Source: Ligilactobacillus agilis DSM 20509
Lineage (GTDB): Bacteria; Bacillota; Bacilli; Lactobacillales; Lactobacillaceae
Length of the DNA: 64,000 nucleotides
Assembly: GCF_001436215.1 (NCBI RefSeq)
Contig: NZ_AYYP01000019.1
Location: forward strand, 1-64,000
Direction of reading: 5' to 3'
Below are positions 17,810 to 26,043 of this stretch, in pieces (position 1 is the first letter of the stretch; each line of letters opens with the position of its first letter). Under the pieces are notes generated by a model. That model worked only from the letters and a program-made list of their open reading frames with translations. It searched no databases and had not been told where the DNA came from. Position numbers and translations under genes: made by a program.

Positions 17810-18637
17810 TTACTTCACCTGTTGACAGTGAGGGCAAAAATGCGTCCCACGTTGTGCGAGCACTATTTTTTCGATTGGCGTTTGACAGCGAGGACAAGGC
17901 TTGCCTGTCTGACCGTAAGCGTGTAGAGCGAATTGGAAGGAACCCGTCTGCTCAAAGGCATCGGTATATGAACGAATGGTTGTCCCCCCCGCTTCAACTG
18001 CTTTGCTTAACTCCTCAATTGTGTTGTCATGAATCGCTTGGGCTTGCTTGCTAGTTAACTGGTTACAAGGGGTAGCGGGATGAACCTTGCTTAACCATAA
18101 GATTTCATCAGCATAAATATTACCAATGCCCACTACTAAATTTTGATCTAATAAAGCCGGTTTGATGGCCTTTTTCTTTTTTTGCAACTGTTCATAAAAT
18201 GTTGCAAAGGAAAATTCAGCTGCGGTCGGTTCAGGTCCTAGTTTGGCTAAAGATTTGACCGTCTGCTCACTTCCAGTCTGCACTAATTGCATGCGCCCAA
18301 ACTTCCGCACGTCATTGTAACGCAACTGGCGCCCGTCAGCCAAAGTAAAAATAACGTGCGTGTGTTTTTCAACAGGCGCGTCCACTTGTCTGACAAAGTA
18401 TTTACCTTCCATCCGTAAATGCGAAATCACAGTCCACTCATTACTAAAACGTAACAGCAAAAATTTTCCCCGTCGGTCAATTCGCTCTAGCGTCTGCCCG
18501 GTTAACCGCTGCTTGAATTCATCACTAGCTCCTATAATCATTTTCGGATATGAAACTTCTACTTGGCTCACCTTACTTCCAGCTACTAAAGACATTAAGC
18601 CCCGTCTAACTGTTTCAACTTCTGGTAACTCTGGCAT
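17810..18637 (-). CDS. mutM: Formamidopyrimidine-DNA glycosylase
   Basis: Removes 8-oxoguanine and other oxidised purines and nicks the site (bifunctional Fpg). It begins MPELPEVETVRRGL, with catalytic Pro2 and Glu3. The helix-two-turn-helix is near VGIGNIYADEILW, and the C-terminal zinc finger has CPRC and CPHC pairs. 275 residues, full length. It lies 12 bp after polA, fitting a polA-mutM-coaE repair operon. Confidence 0.97.
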   Translation of the reverse strand: MPELPEVETVRRGLMSLVAGSKVSQVEVSYPKMIIGASDEFKQRLTGQTLERIDRRGKFLLLRFSNEWTVISHLRMEGKYFVRQVDAPVEKHTHVIFTLADGRQLRYNDVRKFGRMQLVQTGSEQTVKSLAKLGPEPTAAEFSFATFYEQLQKKKKAIKPALLDQNLVVGIGNIYADEILWLSKVHPATPCNQLTSKQAQAIHDNTIEELSKAVEAGGTTIRSYTDAFEQTGSFQFALHAYGQTGKPCPRCQTPIEKIVLAQRGTHFCPHCQQVK

Positions 18638-18649
18638 TTAATTTCCCCC

Positions 18650-21301
18650 TTACTTAGCATCGAACCAACTGCGTCCATGCTTGCTTTCAACTTTTAACGG
18701 CACCGTTAATTTAACCGCCGAATCCATCACCTCTGGGACTAGGCGTTCTAAAATTGGAATTTCTTCTTTTGGCGCTTCAAAAATCAATTCATCATGCACT
18801 TGGAGTAACATTTTTGCAGCTAAGTTTTCTTTAGCCAACATCTCGTTCATCCTAATCATGGCAACTTTGATAATGTCTGCTGCACTCCCTTGAATTGGCG
18901 TATTCATTGCAGTTCGCTCAGCAAATGACCGTAAATTAAAGTTCTTGGCATGAATGTCGGGCAGATAACGCCGCCGCTTAAACAAGGTTTCGACATAGCC
19001 TTGCTTCTTAGCTAGTGCAACACTCTTTTGCATATATTGATGCACCCCAGGAAAGGCGGCAAAGTAGTTATCAATAAATGTCTTTGCCTCTTTATTGGTA
19101 ATCCCAATGTTTCTAGCTAACCCAAAATCACTAATCCCATAAACAATTCCAAAGTTAACGGCCTTAGCTTGTCGCCTTAAATTAGGGGTTACTTCATCCG
19201 GACTATCTAAGTTAAAAATATTCATTGCGGTGTTGGCATGGATATCGAGCCCTCTCTTGAAGGCCGCTTGCATGTTTTCATCTCCCGAAATATGAGCTAG
19301 GACCCGCAATTCGATTTGTGAGTAATCGGAAGAAAAAATCTCCCAGCCGGGCTTACTTGGAACAAAGGCCTGGCGAATCTTCCTACCTTCCTCTAACCTA
19401 ACCGGAATATTTTGCAAATTAGGATCTACAGACGACAATCTTCCCGTGGCAGTTAGGGTTTGCGTATAACGCGTATGCACCTTATGGTCAGCCTCATCAG
19501 CCACTTTTAATAAACCTTCAACATAGGTCGATTGTAACTTGGCTAACTGCCGGTATTGTAAAATATTATCAACGATTGGAGCCTGGCCTTGTAATTTCTC
19601 TAAAATTGGAGCAGCGGTCGAATAACCTGTTTTAGTTTTTTTAGCGTAAGGTAAACCTAAATCCTCAAACAAGACCGTGCCTAATTGCTTAGGTGAGTTA
19701 ATGTTAAATTCCTTACCTGCCTCTTGGTAAATAACCTGCTCGATTTCCGCCAACCGCTCTTTAAATTTACTTTGCATGCTTTCTAAACAATCGGTGTCTA
19801 CTTTAATTCCAGCTAATTCCATCTCCGCCAACACTAGCGAGAGTGGTCGTTCCATTTCAAAGTAAAGCTGTTCTTGTTGATTGGCCTTTAACTGCTGGTA
19901 TAAATCCGCCTTTAATGCCGCAATCGCTTTGACCTTATGAACCAGGTGCTCGAAGTAAACATCATCATCACTTGGGAGCTTAAATTTTGCCCCCTTACCA
20001 TAAACCACTTCATCACTGGCTATTTCCTGGTAGCCATGAGCCTGAGCTAAGATTCCTAAATCATTGCTATTTTCACTGTTGTCTAATAAGTAAGACACTA
20101 ATAATAGGTCAAAATCCACCCGAGCTAAATCTAACCCTAAGCGCTTTAAGCCTACGTAAGTGCGTTTGACATCAAAAACGTCTACGGCTTGCTTAGCCAA
20201 AAGCTCCTTTAAGGCTGGTTGCTTGAGTAGCTGGCAGTTGCGGCTAACAAAATAACTGTCATCTAGCTTTAAACTAAAGCCGGTTAACTCGGCTTTATGG
20301 TAATTAGGACCATCCATTTCTAAATAAAAGGCTACTTCCTTAGGCTGCCGCTCAGAAATCAGGTCCAAATTAGCCGCGGTTAAGACCGTATACTCTAATG
20401 GAGCTGCGGTTTTTTCTTCACTTACTTGCATCTTACTTAAGAAGGATTTGAAATCCATCTCTTGATAAAACGTCCGTAACTTCTCATCGTCTACTCCTGT
20501 CCACTTCGTATCGGCTAATGAAATTTCTACCGGCGCGTCTTGCCTAATTTCCGCCAAATTCTTGCATAAAAAGGCAACCTCGCGATCGTTGAGTAGATTT
20601 TCCTTTAGCTTAGATTGCTTCATTTGCTCGATATTTTGGTAAATCCCCTCAACACTATCATATTGAGTCAGTAACTTAATTGCGGTCTTTTCTCCAACCT
20701 TAGTTACCCCCGGATAATTATCGGAACTATCCCCGACCAAGGCCTTCATATCAATAATCTGTCTAGGATTCAACCCCGCAAATTTTTCGGCTATATATTC
20801 AGGCGTATAGTATTCAACTTCAGACACACCTTTTTTAGTCACGGCAACCGTTACTTTGTCAGTAGTTAGCTGAGTTAAATCCCGGTCACCTGTCACAATC
20901 GTCACCTGGTAGCCTTGATTTTCAGCCGCTTTAGCCATCGTACCAATAATATCATCAGCTTCAAAATTCACTAATTGATAGCTCTTAATCCCATACCCTG
21001 CCAACAAATCTGGGAAGTAGGGTAATTGTTCCGTCAATTCCTTAGGCGTTTTATTTCTATTACCCTTATAGGCGGCAAACTTTTCAGTTCTAAACGTTTT
21101 TTTCCCGGCATCAAATGCGACTAAGATATTACTTGGCTCCTCCGTCTTTAACAGTTTATCTAACATCGTATTAAAGCCATATAAGGCATTGGTATGTAAG
21201 CCATCATGGTTAGTAAATCTGTCAACCGAATTATATAAAGCATAAAAAGCTCTAAATGCGACACTATTTCCATCAATCAATAGTAATTTTTTTTCAGCCA
21301 T
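18650..21301 (-). CDS. polA: DNA polymerase I
   Basis: Fills gaps and removes RNA primers in replication and repair. The 883 residues comprise a 5'-3' exonuclease domain (1-290, LLIDGNSVAFRAFYAL start), a middle 3'-5' exonuclease-like domain (about 310-470) and a polymerase domain with motif A SSDYSQIELR, motif B RRQAKAVNFGIVYG and motif C LQVHDELIFE. The middle domain lacks an obvious DxE metal pair, as in Bacillus Pol I, so proofreading is probably absent. The ATG at 21301 (GGGAGG site) is preferred over a TTG one codon upstream. Confidence 0.96.
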   Translation of the reverse strand: MAEKKLLLIDGNSVAFRAFYALYNSVDRFTNHDGLHTNALYGFNTMLDKLLKTEEPSNILVAFDAGKKTFRTEKFAAYKGNRNKTPKELTEQLPYFPDLLAGYGIKSYQLVNFEADDIIGTMAKAAENQGYQVTIVTGDRDLTQLTTDKVTVAVTKKGVSEVEYYTPEYIAEKFAGLNPRQIIDMKALVGDSSDNYPGVTKVGEKTAIKLLTQYDSVEGIYQNIEQMKQSKLKENLLNDREVAFLCKNLAEIRQDAPVEISLADTKWTGVDDEKLRTFYQEMDFKSFLSKMQVSEEKTAAPLEYTVLTAANLDLISERQPKEVAFYLEMDGPNYHKAELTGFSLKLDDSYFVSRNCQLLKQPALKELLAKQAVDVFDVKRTYVGLKRLGLDLARVDFDLLLVSYLLDNSENSNDLGILAQAHGYQEIASDEVVYGKGAKFKLPSDDDVYFEHLVHKVKAIAALKADLYQQLKANQQEQLYFEMERPLSLVLAEMELAGIKVDTDCLESMQSKFKERLAEIEQVIYQEAGKEFNINSPKQLGTVLFEDLGLPYAKKTKTGYSTAAPILEKLQGQAPIVDNILQYRQLAKLQSTYVEGLLKVADEADHKVHTRYTQTLTATGRLSSVDPNLQNIPVRLEEGRKIRQAFVPSKPGWEIFSSDYSQIELRVLAHISGDENMQAAFKRGLDIHANTAMNIFNLDSPDEVTPNLRRQAKAVNFGIVYGISDFGLARNIGITNKEAKTFIDNYFAAFPGVHQYMQKSVALAKKQGYVETLFKRRRYLPDIHAKNFNLRSFAERTAMNTPIQGSAADIIKVAMIRMNEMLAKENLAAKMLLQVHDELIFEAPKEEIPILERLVPEVMDSAVKLTVPLKVESKHGRSWFDAK

Positions 21302-21390
21302 CAAAAAGCCTCCCGTTACATCTTACTTCCTTTATTTTAACAAAGTTAGCGGGAAAGTAAAAATGAACTGCCGGTTATTAGCCCATAATA

Positions 21391-21429
21391 AAAGTGCGGA
21401 TCCTTTGAAATTCAAAAAATCCGCACTTT
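21391..21429 (-). terminator. Terminator of the BI-1 family gene
   Basis: An 11-bp stem AAAGTGCGGAT/ATCCGCACTTT (21391-21401 with 21419-21429). The tail on the minus strand is only moderately T-rich (TATTAT). Confidence 0.7.
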
Positions 21430-21443
21430 CTTTTGGATTAACC

Positions 21444-22148
21444 TTAATCCTTATTTGACCCAATGCCAAAAATATTGAGCAATTGAATAAAGAGGTTAAT
21501 AAAGTCAAGGTAAAGTTGTAATGCCCCCATAATTGCCAAGTTCGTCGTATTAACTTGGTGCCCATATTGAAGGTACATTAACTTAAAGCGCTGAGCATCA
21601 TAAGCTGTTAACGCACTAAAGATTAATACCCCAATAATTGAGAAGGCAAATTGAATCACCGAACTTTGTAAAAAGAGGTTCACAATCGAAACGACAATCA
21701 AAGCAATTAACATTGCCAAGGCATGTCTTCCGATGGTAGCTAAATTTTTTTTAGTATTAGTCCCCATTAAAGCCAGCACTACAAAGACAGTTGCAGCCGA
21801 AGCAAAGGCTAGGGTCACACTTTGGGCAGTATACATTGGAATAATGATTCCAAATATTAAGCCTTCAAAGCCGGCATACAGGTAAAGCATTGTCGCACTC
21901 GCCACTGGATTGCGGTCGGCTTTAAAACTAATCCCGATTACCAGGGCAAACTGGAGGATAAACAAAATCCAGATTGCCAACTTGTTAGTCGCAAATAAAG
22001 TGACGACCTGGCTGTAAAAAACCCCCATTACGAGGTAAGAAACTAAGGCTGAAACTCCGACTGCCGTAGCCATAAAAGCATACATTTTACTCAAAAACCG
22101 ATTTAAGCCTTGTTCATTAGAAACAATCATTCGCTCTTGGTTATTCAT
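21444..22148 (-). CDS. BI-1/YetJ-family membrane protein
   Basis: A 234-residue integral membrane protein of the Bax-inhibitor-1 family, whose bacterial member YetJ is a pH-sensitive calcium leak channel. About seven hydrophobic helices are visible from residue 20 on. The conserved end of the family, ALTAYDAQRFK and ALQLYLDFINLFIQLL, includes the aspartates that form the pH sensor. Length is normal. The ATG at 22148 overlaps the upstream hotdog gene by 8 bp. The role in this organism is unknown. Confidence 0.9.
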   Translation of the reverse strand: MNNQERMIVSNEQGLNRFLSKMYAFMATAVGVSALVSYLVMGVFYSQVVTLFATNKLAIWILFILQFALVIGISFKADRNPVASATMLYLYAGFEGLIFGIIIPMYTAQSVTLAFASAATVFVVLALMGTNTKKNLATIGRHALAMLIALIVVSIVNLFLQSSVIQFAFSIIGVLIFSALTAYDAQRFKLMYLQYGHQVNTTNLAIMGALQLYLDFINLFIQLLNIFGIGSNKD

Positions 22149-22632
22149 TTATATCAACCCCCTCCAAACTACTGGTTTCATCGAGAGCTAACTGTTCCAA
22201 TTTTGGTGGACGCACCATGATAACGGCATCTAGGACCCGTTCATCATCCTCATCTACACCTTCAACAGAAATTGTAACAACTTCTTTCATTGTGTCAATT
22301 TTTATTACTTCAAAGTCAAAAGTAATAATTTGGTTGTGGTAGACAGGCGAGATTAAATTCACATCCATATTAACAATTTCACTCCCTGGTCCAGGAAGTA
22401 ACTTGCTAATCGAGCTAGTAATAATCCCGGTAAGCAAGATTGGTGGTACGATTGTTTGACCGTACTCAGTTTTAGCAGCATAATCCGGTTGCATATAAAG
22501 CGGATTAGTATCATTCGTTAAGCCTAGGTAAAGCAAAATCTCCCGTTCAGAGATTGTTTCCGTGACCGTTAACGAATCGCCTTCCTTTAACTCATCAATC
22601 TTTTTTCCTTGCCTATGCACATCTTCAGTCAT
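22141..22632 (-). CDS. MaoC-like hotdog-fold protein
   Basis: A 163-residue single hotdog protein resembling MaoC dehydratases/hydratases: EREILLYLGLTNDTNPLY followed by IVPPILLTGIITS and a central beta segment. The typical catalytic Asp-His pair is represented only in part (ND-NPLY; GIITS in place of GMLT/S-H), so the activity may differ or be lost. The ATG at 22632 has GGAGGT about 10 nt upstream; an upstream TTG lies inside that site. No fatty-acid genes are near. Function is unknown. Confidence 0.7.
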   Translation of the reverse strand: MTEDVHRQGKKIDELKEGDSLTVTETISEREILLYLGLTNDTNPLYMQPDYAAKTEYGQTIVPPILLTGIITSSISKLLPGPGSEIVNMDVNLISPVYHNQIITFDFEVIKIDTMKEVVTISVEGVDEDDERVLDAVIMVRPPKLEQLALDETSSLEGVDINE

Positions 22633-22714
22633 AAACTGTGACACCTCCAATTAATCTTAAGCTTATCTTACCATATAATTGGAGGTAAAACCAACTAAAG
22701 GCGAGGGTTAAAAA

Positions 22715-24349
22715 TTACTTAAGGTAGGCGTACTTATAATTCCATTGTGTTCCTGCCGTGTTGTGAATAATCCCCTTGACCCGCTTCTTTTGTAAGTAGG
22801 CCGTAGTTTGTTGATACAGTGGGCTGACCCCTTGTTGACTGTTAAATAATTTAGCTGCCGCTACTAGGTCATTCCACCGTGCCAATTTATCATTGGCATC
22901 TTCGTTAGTTGCCTTAGCAATCAAACGGTCGTATTCCGAATTACTGTAATTTCCATAGTTATAAGATGTTCCTGTTAATGGAATTTGCAAAAAGGTAATC
23001 GGGTCGTTAAAGTCTCCCCCCCAACCGGAAACATAGATATCAAACTCACCCTTACGGGCCCGCTCTAAGGCGCTCTTTCCTGGAATATTTTGGACCTTAA
23101 CCTTTAAACCTGGTAACACCTTTGTATATTGAGATTGTAGATACTGCGTTAACGCATCGTTTGTTGGGGCATCGCTTGAAGCCAGAATGTTAAAGGTCAG
23201 CTCTTTAAGCCCCGTTTCTGTCAAACCTTTGCGCCAATACTTTTGGGCTAAGTTAGCGTCATAAGCAACTGTCTTAGTCACCGCTTGTTCCTTGGCAAAA
23301 TCTACTCCGGTTTGCGGATTTTTAGCTAAATCGTTGGCCACAAAGCCAGTTGGAACCTGAGAACCATCCCCAAAAACTTTCTTTGTCAACACTTTTCGAT
23401 CTAGTGCCAGCGACAAGGCCCGCCGAATATTTTGGTTATTTAAGGCCTTCTTGTTAGCAGCGTTAGTAGCATTGAAGTTATAGGCTAAAAAGGCCACATA
23501 AGAATATGGATATTGTTTGAATTCACTACTGTTCTTGTAATTTTTCACCTGCTGACTGGACAAAGGTGTCATGTCTAGCTTGTCTTGCTGATAGAGTTCA
23601 TAACCCGTGTTAGGATTACTTACCACCTTATAGCTAATCTTATCTAACTTAACTTGTTTTTTATCCCAGTAATTAGGATTTTTTTGAAAACTCCACTTAT
23701 CCGAAGTCCCCGTCCAGTCCTTAATTACAAACGGACCAGAATAAACCATGTACTTAGAATTAGTGGCATACTTTTTACCGTATTTTTCAACCACCTTTTG
23801 ATTTTGTGGTCCAAAAAGTGGGTAGGCCATTAAAACCTTAAAGTAAGCGATGGGTTTTTCCAAACTAATCTCTACCGTCTTGTTATCAAGTGCTTTAATA
23901 CCTAACTGTTCCACCGGTAACTTGCCCTTGCTAATTGCGTCCGCATTTTTAACTCCGGAAAAGAGGTAAGCATAAGGTGAGGCCGTCTTAGGGGTGAGCG
24001 ACCGCCGCCAAGAATAGACGAAATCTTGAGCAGTAATTTGGTCGCCATTACTCCACTTAGCATCCCTTAAGGTAAATGTCCAAGTTAACCCATCAGCCGA
24101 AACAGTTGCTTTTTTAGCCAAACCTGCAGTTGGCTGACCATTTTTGCCTAATCGATAAAAACTTTCAAATACATTACCTGTTTGCCCATAGCCAGTCGCC
24201 TTGGAAATATCAATCGTATCTAACGGCGCACTGGCAGATAAACGCAGTTCCTGTTGCTTGCTAGTCGTTTGTTGTTTGCCACAAGCCGTTAAGAATAACC
24301 CCGCTAATCCTAATGCCATGACTAACCCAACAATTTTTTTCTTCTGCAT
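22715..24349 (-). CDS. Peptide ABC transporter substrate-binding lipoprotein (OppA family, orphan)
   Basis: A 544-residue family 5 solute-binding protein, anchored by the lipobox LTACGK (Cys about residue 23) on the outer membrane face. Family blocks include WTFTLRDAKWSNGDQITAQDFVYSW-type text at about 88-112 and ALSLALDRKVL at about 313. It should deliver oligopeptides to an OppBCDF importer, but no permease or ATPase gene is nearby, so it works with components encoded elsewhere or is used in sensing. It follows a terminator at 24395-24428, so it has its own unseen promoter or depends on read-through from the small Cys-rich transcript. Confidence 0.92.
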   Translation of the reverse strand: MQKKKIVGLVMALGLAGLFLTACGKQQTTSKQQELRLSASAPLDTIDISKATGYGQTGNVFESFYRLGKNGQPTAGLAKKATVSADGLTWTFTLRDAKWSNGDQITAQDFVYSWRRSLTPKTASPYAYLFSGVKNADAISKGKLPVEQLGIKALDNKTVEISLEKPIAYFKVLMAYPLFGPQNQKVVEKYGKKYATNSKYMVYSGPFVIKDWTGTSDKWSFQKNPNYWDKKQVKLDKISYKVVSNPNTGYELYQQDKLDMTPLSSQQVKNYKNSSEFKQYPYSYVAFLAYNFNATNAANKKALNNQNIRRALSLALDRKVLTKKVFGDGSQVPTGFVANDLAKNPQTGVDFAKEQAVTKTVAYDANLAQKYWRKGLTETGLKELTFNILASSDAPTNDALTQYLQSQYTKVLPGLKVKVQNIPGKSALERARKGEFDIYVSGWGGDFNDPITFLQIPLTGTSYNYGNYSNSEYDRLIAKATNEDANDKLARWNDLVAAAKLFNSQQGVSPLYQQTTAYLQKKRVKGIIHNTAGTQWNYKYAYLK

Positions 24350-24389
24350 AGATCTTCATCCCTTCCCAATTTTATTAGTTACTAAACAC

Positions 24390-24428
24390 AAAAAGGACCT
24401 GGATTTCCACAAACAGAAACACAGGTCC
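24390..24428 (-). terminator. Terminator/attenuator between the Cys-rich ORF and oppA-like gene
   Basis: Stem GGACCTG/CAGGTCC (24428-24422 with 24401-24395), with a 20-nt loop, followed on the minus strand by TTTTTG. It lies 41 bp before the oppA-like start codon and 32 bp after the stop of the 35-codon ORF. Confidence 0.75.
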
Positions 24429-24459
24429 ACCTACTTTTACTAGTATTAATTACGTTTAG

Positions 24460-24567
24460 TTAACTTAGGTTTTTTGAAGTGCGTTTCAATTTGTGTAACA
24501 CAAAGGACATGTTGCCAGTTTGACAACATGAACAAGTCATTGTGTTTACACAAACTAATTTAGTCAT
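24460..24567 (-). CDS. Candidate 35-residue Cys-rich small protein or leader peptide
   Basis: A short ORF with unusually good signals. It has a consensus promoter 32 bp upstream, AAAGGAG 8-9 nt before the ATG, and a terminator shortly after its stop. The peptide reads MTKLVCVNTMTCSCCQTGNM and ends in a basic stretch (HKLKRTSKN). Four of its first 15 residues are Cys, all coded TGT. There is no signal peptide or membrane helix. The RNA spanning it can fold into one long hairpin (see the inverted repeat entry). I do not recognise a family. It may be a real small protein, or a regulatory leader of the oppA-like gene that senses cysteine supply. Confidence 0.55.
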   Translation of the reverse strand: MTKLVCVNTMTCSCCQTGNMSFVLHKLKRTSKNLS

Positions 24568-24576
24568 TTCACGCAC
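24477..24576. repeat. Nested inverted repeat spanning the Cys-rich ORF
   Basis: Three nested complementary arm pairs: AGTGCGT/ACGCACT (24479-24485 with 24570-24576), TTTGTGTAA-CACAA/TTGTGTTTACACAAA (about 24489-24503 with 24540-24555) and CATGTTG/CAACATG (24508-24514 with 24524-24530). On the minus-strand RNA this gives an imperfect hairpin of about 100 nt. It starts at the ribosome site and contains nearly all of the ORF. Confidence 0.7.
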
Positions 24577-24598
24577 TCCTTTCTCAATCTATGCTTTT

Positions 24599-24627
24599 AG
24601 CATAAGCGTTAACTTACTTTTTGTCAA
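24599..24627 (-). promoter_or_regulatory. Promoter of the Cys-rich mini-gene, with palindrome over the -10
   Basis: Minus-strand TTGACA (24627-24622), 17-nt spacer, TATGCT (24604-24599). The -10 is one arm of a perfect palindrome TATGCT-AAA-AGCATA (24604-24590), a possible operator. The start should be near 24592, leaving a leader of only about 25 nt. Confidence 0.75.
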
Positions 24628-24640
24628 TATATTTTTAAAA

Positions 24641-25972
24641 TTAATTATTCTTTAAACTCAAATTACTTAAGAGTTCTTCATAGACGTGTTCATACTTAGT
24701 GATGTCGCCAGCCCCCATGAAGACTACTACATCATCATGGAAGTCTAACAGAGGTGACATGTTGTCCATACTTAAAATTGCGCCACCCTTAGTAATCTTA
24801 GCACCTAAGTCTTTAGCAGACACCTTGCCATCCTTTTCTCTAATTGATGAGAAAATTTCTGTCAAAAAGACTTTATCAGCTAAATTCAAGCTGGCCGCAA
24901 ATTCATCCATCAGCGCAATTGTCCGGCTAAAAGTATGTGGTTGGAAGACAGCGATAATCTTCTTATCTGGATACTGTTGCCGGGCTGCGTCCAAGGTTGC
25001 CTTAATTTCGGCTGGATGGTGGGCATAATCGTCAATAATCACCATATCAGCGACGCGTTTTTCAGAAAAACGTCTCTTAACCCCTTTGAAAGTTAACAGT
25101 TCCCGCTTAATTTCATCTTGATCTACTTTTTCAAAGTAAGCTACTGCAATCACTGCTAAACTATTTAAGACATTATGTTCCCCAAACATCGGAATTTGGT
25201 AAGAACCAACGAATTCATCAAAGTGGTAAACATCAAAGGTCGAACCCTTAGTAGTCCGCTTAATGTTTTCCGCCCTAAATTCATCGTCTGCTTCAGTTCC
25301 ATAAAAGTGAACCGGCACGTCATAATTTAGCTTCCGTAAATGCTTGTCCTCACCGTAAGCAAAAATGCCCTTCTTCGTATTCCGAGCTAGCGTTTCAAAC
25401 GCATCACACACATCGTCAATCCCAGTAAAGTAGTCCGGGTGATCGAAGTCAATGTTAGTCATAATAGTGTAATCTGGGTGATAAGCTACAAAGTGCCGGC
25501 GGTACTCGTCCGCTTCAAAGACAAAGAAACGTGAGGCCGAAATTCCCTTCCCGGTTCCATCACCGACCAAAAAGCTAGTAGGTGCTACTCCGCTTAAAAC
25601 GTGGGCTAACAACCCACTGGTACTGGTCTTACCGTGAGCACCAGCTACCCCAATGCTAGTCGTTTCAGTCACTAACATTTCTACTGTTTCCGGGTAGGTT
25701 TGCACCTTCAAGCCTAGCTCTTTAGCGCGCTTAATTTCTTCATGATCTTCACCAAAGGCATTCCCCTTTACAATCGTCATGCCTTCCTTGATATTTTGAG
25801 CACTAAAAGGTAAAACTTCAATTCCAGCCTGTTCTAACCCTCTTTGGGTAAAGGTATACTTATCAATATCAGACCCTGCCACTTTGCAACCCTTATCCTT
25901 TAAAATTAGGGCTAATGAGCTCATCCCAGTCCCTTTAATGCCAACGAAGAAATATGTGGTATCCATATTCAT
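24641..25972 (-). CDS. murC: UDP-N-acetylmuramate--L-alanine ligase
   Basis: Adds L-alanine to UDP-MurNAc with ATP, the first peptide step of peptidoglycan synthesis, in the cytoplasm. The 443 residues start with the Rossmann motif [13 protein letters not shown], then the ATP loop [10 protein letters not shown] (about 113-122), the central ligase domain and the C-terminal block [14 protein letters not shown]. Full length. The ATG at 25972 has GAGGATT 9 nt upstream. It follows sftA, the same order as ytpS-murC in B. subtilis. Confidence 0.97.
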   Translation of the reverse strand: MNMDTTYFFVGIKGTGMSSLALILKDKGCKVAGSDIDKYTFTQRGLEQAGIEVLPFSAQNIKEGMTIVKGNAFGEDHEEIKRAKELGLKVQTYPETVEMLVTETTSIGVAGAHGKTSTSGLLAHVLSGVAPTSFLVGDGTGKGISASRFFVFEADEYRRHFVAYHPDYTIMTNIDFDHPDYFTGIDDVCDAFETLARNTKKGIFAYGEDKHLRKLNYDVPVHFYGTEADDEFRAENIKRTTKGSTFDVYHFDEFVGSYQIPMFGEHNVLNSLAVIAVAYFEKVDQDEIKRELLTFKGVKRRFSEKRVADMVIIDDYAHHPAEIKATLDAARQQYPDKKIIAVFQPHTFSRTIALMDEFAASLNLADKVFLTEIFSSIREKDGKVSAKDLGAKITKGGAILSMDNMSPLLDFHDDVVVFMGAGDITKYEHVYEELLSNLSLKNN

Positions 25973-26043
25973 AATAATAATCCTCTTTTCTAATTCACAC
26001 TCAGAAATAGTGTAACATAAAAGCTCTCTGATTTGTTTTAAAT

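Noticed and set aside
24390-24592. 6S RNA as explanation for the hairpin transcript
   Set aside because: The 5' and 3' ends do not pair with each other, there is a separate terminator hairpin, and a ribosome site with ORF is present.
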